DNA of 64,000 nucleotides from Pseudoalteromonas phenolica (GTDB lineage Bacteria; Pseudomonadota; Gammaproteobacteria; Enterobacterales; Alteromonadaceae). The position numbers were made by a program, and so were the translations under genes. Below are positions 63,810 through 64,000 of the stretch, in pieces (within the stretch, counting starts at the first letter, position 1; each line of letters starts with the position of its first letter). The notes under the pieces are model-generated. The model was not told the origin of the DNA. It did not search any database and saw only the letters and a program-made list of their open reading frames with translations. The DNA lies in contig NZ_PPSW01000030.1 in assembly GCF_005876835.1 (NCBI RefSeq), forward strand, positions 1 through 64,000. Direction: 5' to 3'.

Positions 63810-64000
63810 GTGAGTATACAAAGTCAGGATTTTTTTTCGATTGAGCAAAAAAAAGTCGCCATATTAAGTAGGGTCGCTTGGTATTGTCTCTATTTGCATG
63901 CCGCATTAGTCTTCTTTTTTGCTTACATCGAAGCTTATTGGTTATCGGGGTTAAACATTCTCAGCGTTGTTTGTTGGGCTGTTGGTTTGAATTTGTTATC
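63810..64000 (+). CDS. integral membrane protein, N-terminal part (runs off the window)
   Basis: An open frame from a GTG at 63810 to the end of the window (63 codons). After a polar start (SIQSQDFFSIEQKKV) it encodes two hydrophobic helices (VAWYCLYLHAALVFFFAYI and LNILSVVCWAVGLNLL) with a short hinge. This could be the membrane sensor part of a cyclase, kinase or transporter. The product cannot be named from this fragment. No strong Shine-Dalgarno is visible. Confidence 0.5.
   Translation, partial: MSIQSQDFFSIEQKKVAILSRVAWYCLYLHAALVFFFAYIEAYWLSGLNILSVVCWAVGLNLL

Overview
The window reads as chromosomal DNA of a marine gammaproteobacterium, most likely a Pseudoalteromonas or a close relative in the Alteromonadales. 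This is an inference from protein similarity recalled from memory: the housekeeping proteins (Gsk, TadA, MltF, PurL, GlsB-type glutaminase, Dld, NDH-2) look like divergent E. coli orthologues. TonB-dependent receptors, secreted lipoproteins and c-di-GMP/chemotaxis sensors are abundant, as is usual in that group. There is no phage, transposase, integrase or CRISPR array in the window.

Layout. 1-300: the 3' end of a tRNA (probably tRNA-Thr) and an intact tRNA-Phe preceded by two tandem 77-bp copies of its 5' part. 500-10014: a housekeeping block with a ribosome hibernation factor, glutaminase, inosine-guanosine kinase, tRNA adenosine deaminase, and the divergent mltF/purL pair. Behind purL lies a decaying scar of extra purL 3' ends and duplicated terminators. 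10.5-15 kb: a small outer-membrane protein and the ydbH-ynbE-ydbL phospholipid-transport operon, including a 59-codon ynbE. 15-27 kb: secreted and envelope proteins (a DUF3103-like protein, a Nep1-like cytolysin, a periplasmic-binding lipoprotein joined to a PAS-GGDEF-EAL phosphodiesterase, a YHYH lipoprotein with an EF-hand partner, an FAD oxidase, a lipoprotein, a minimal M9 collagenase-like protease).

26.6-33.9 kb is a lactate-use cluster: L-lactate dehydrogenase, a DcaP-type porin, a LysR regulator, lactate permease and quinone-linked D-lactate dehydrogenase, with two strong palindromes in the divergent lldD/porin promoter region. 34-46.5 kb holds small envelope proteins, a type II NADH dehydrogenase, a triple-PAS chemoreceptor, a TonB receptor, a lipoate-ligase-like protein and an orphan histidine kinase.

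46.8-59.4 kb is the most system-like region. A secreted SUMF1-fold/CBM protein and a membrane-bound CadC-like regulator are followed by a divergent ROK repressor, a ribose/fructose-type ABC importer (binding protein, permease, single-domain ATPase), a family 3 glycosidase and a TonB receptor. Two nearly identical sequence motifs occur in both promoters of this locus (before the binding protein and before the TonB receptor). One of them overlaps or abuts a perfect TTGACA -35 box in each case, which argues for one ROK-controlled glycan-uptake regulon. The window ends with two small proteins, another TonB receptor, a polysaccharide deacetylase and the start of a membrane protein.
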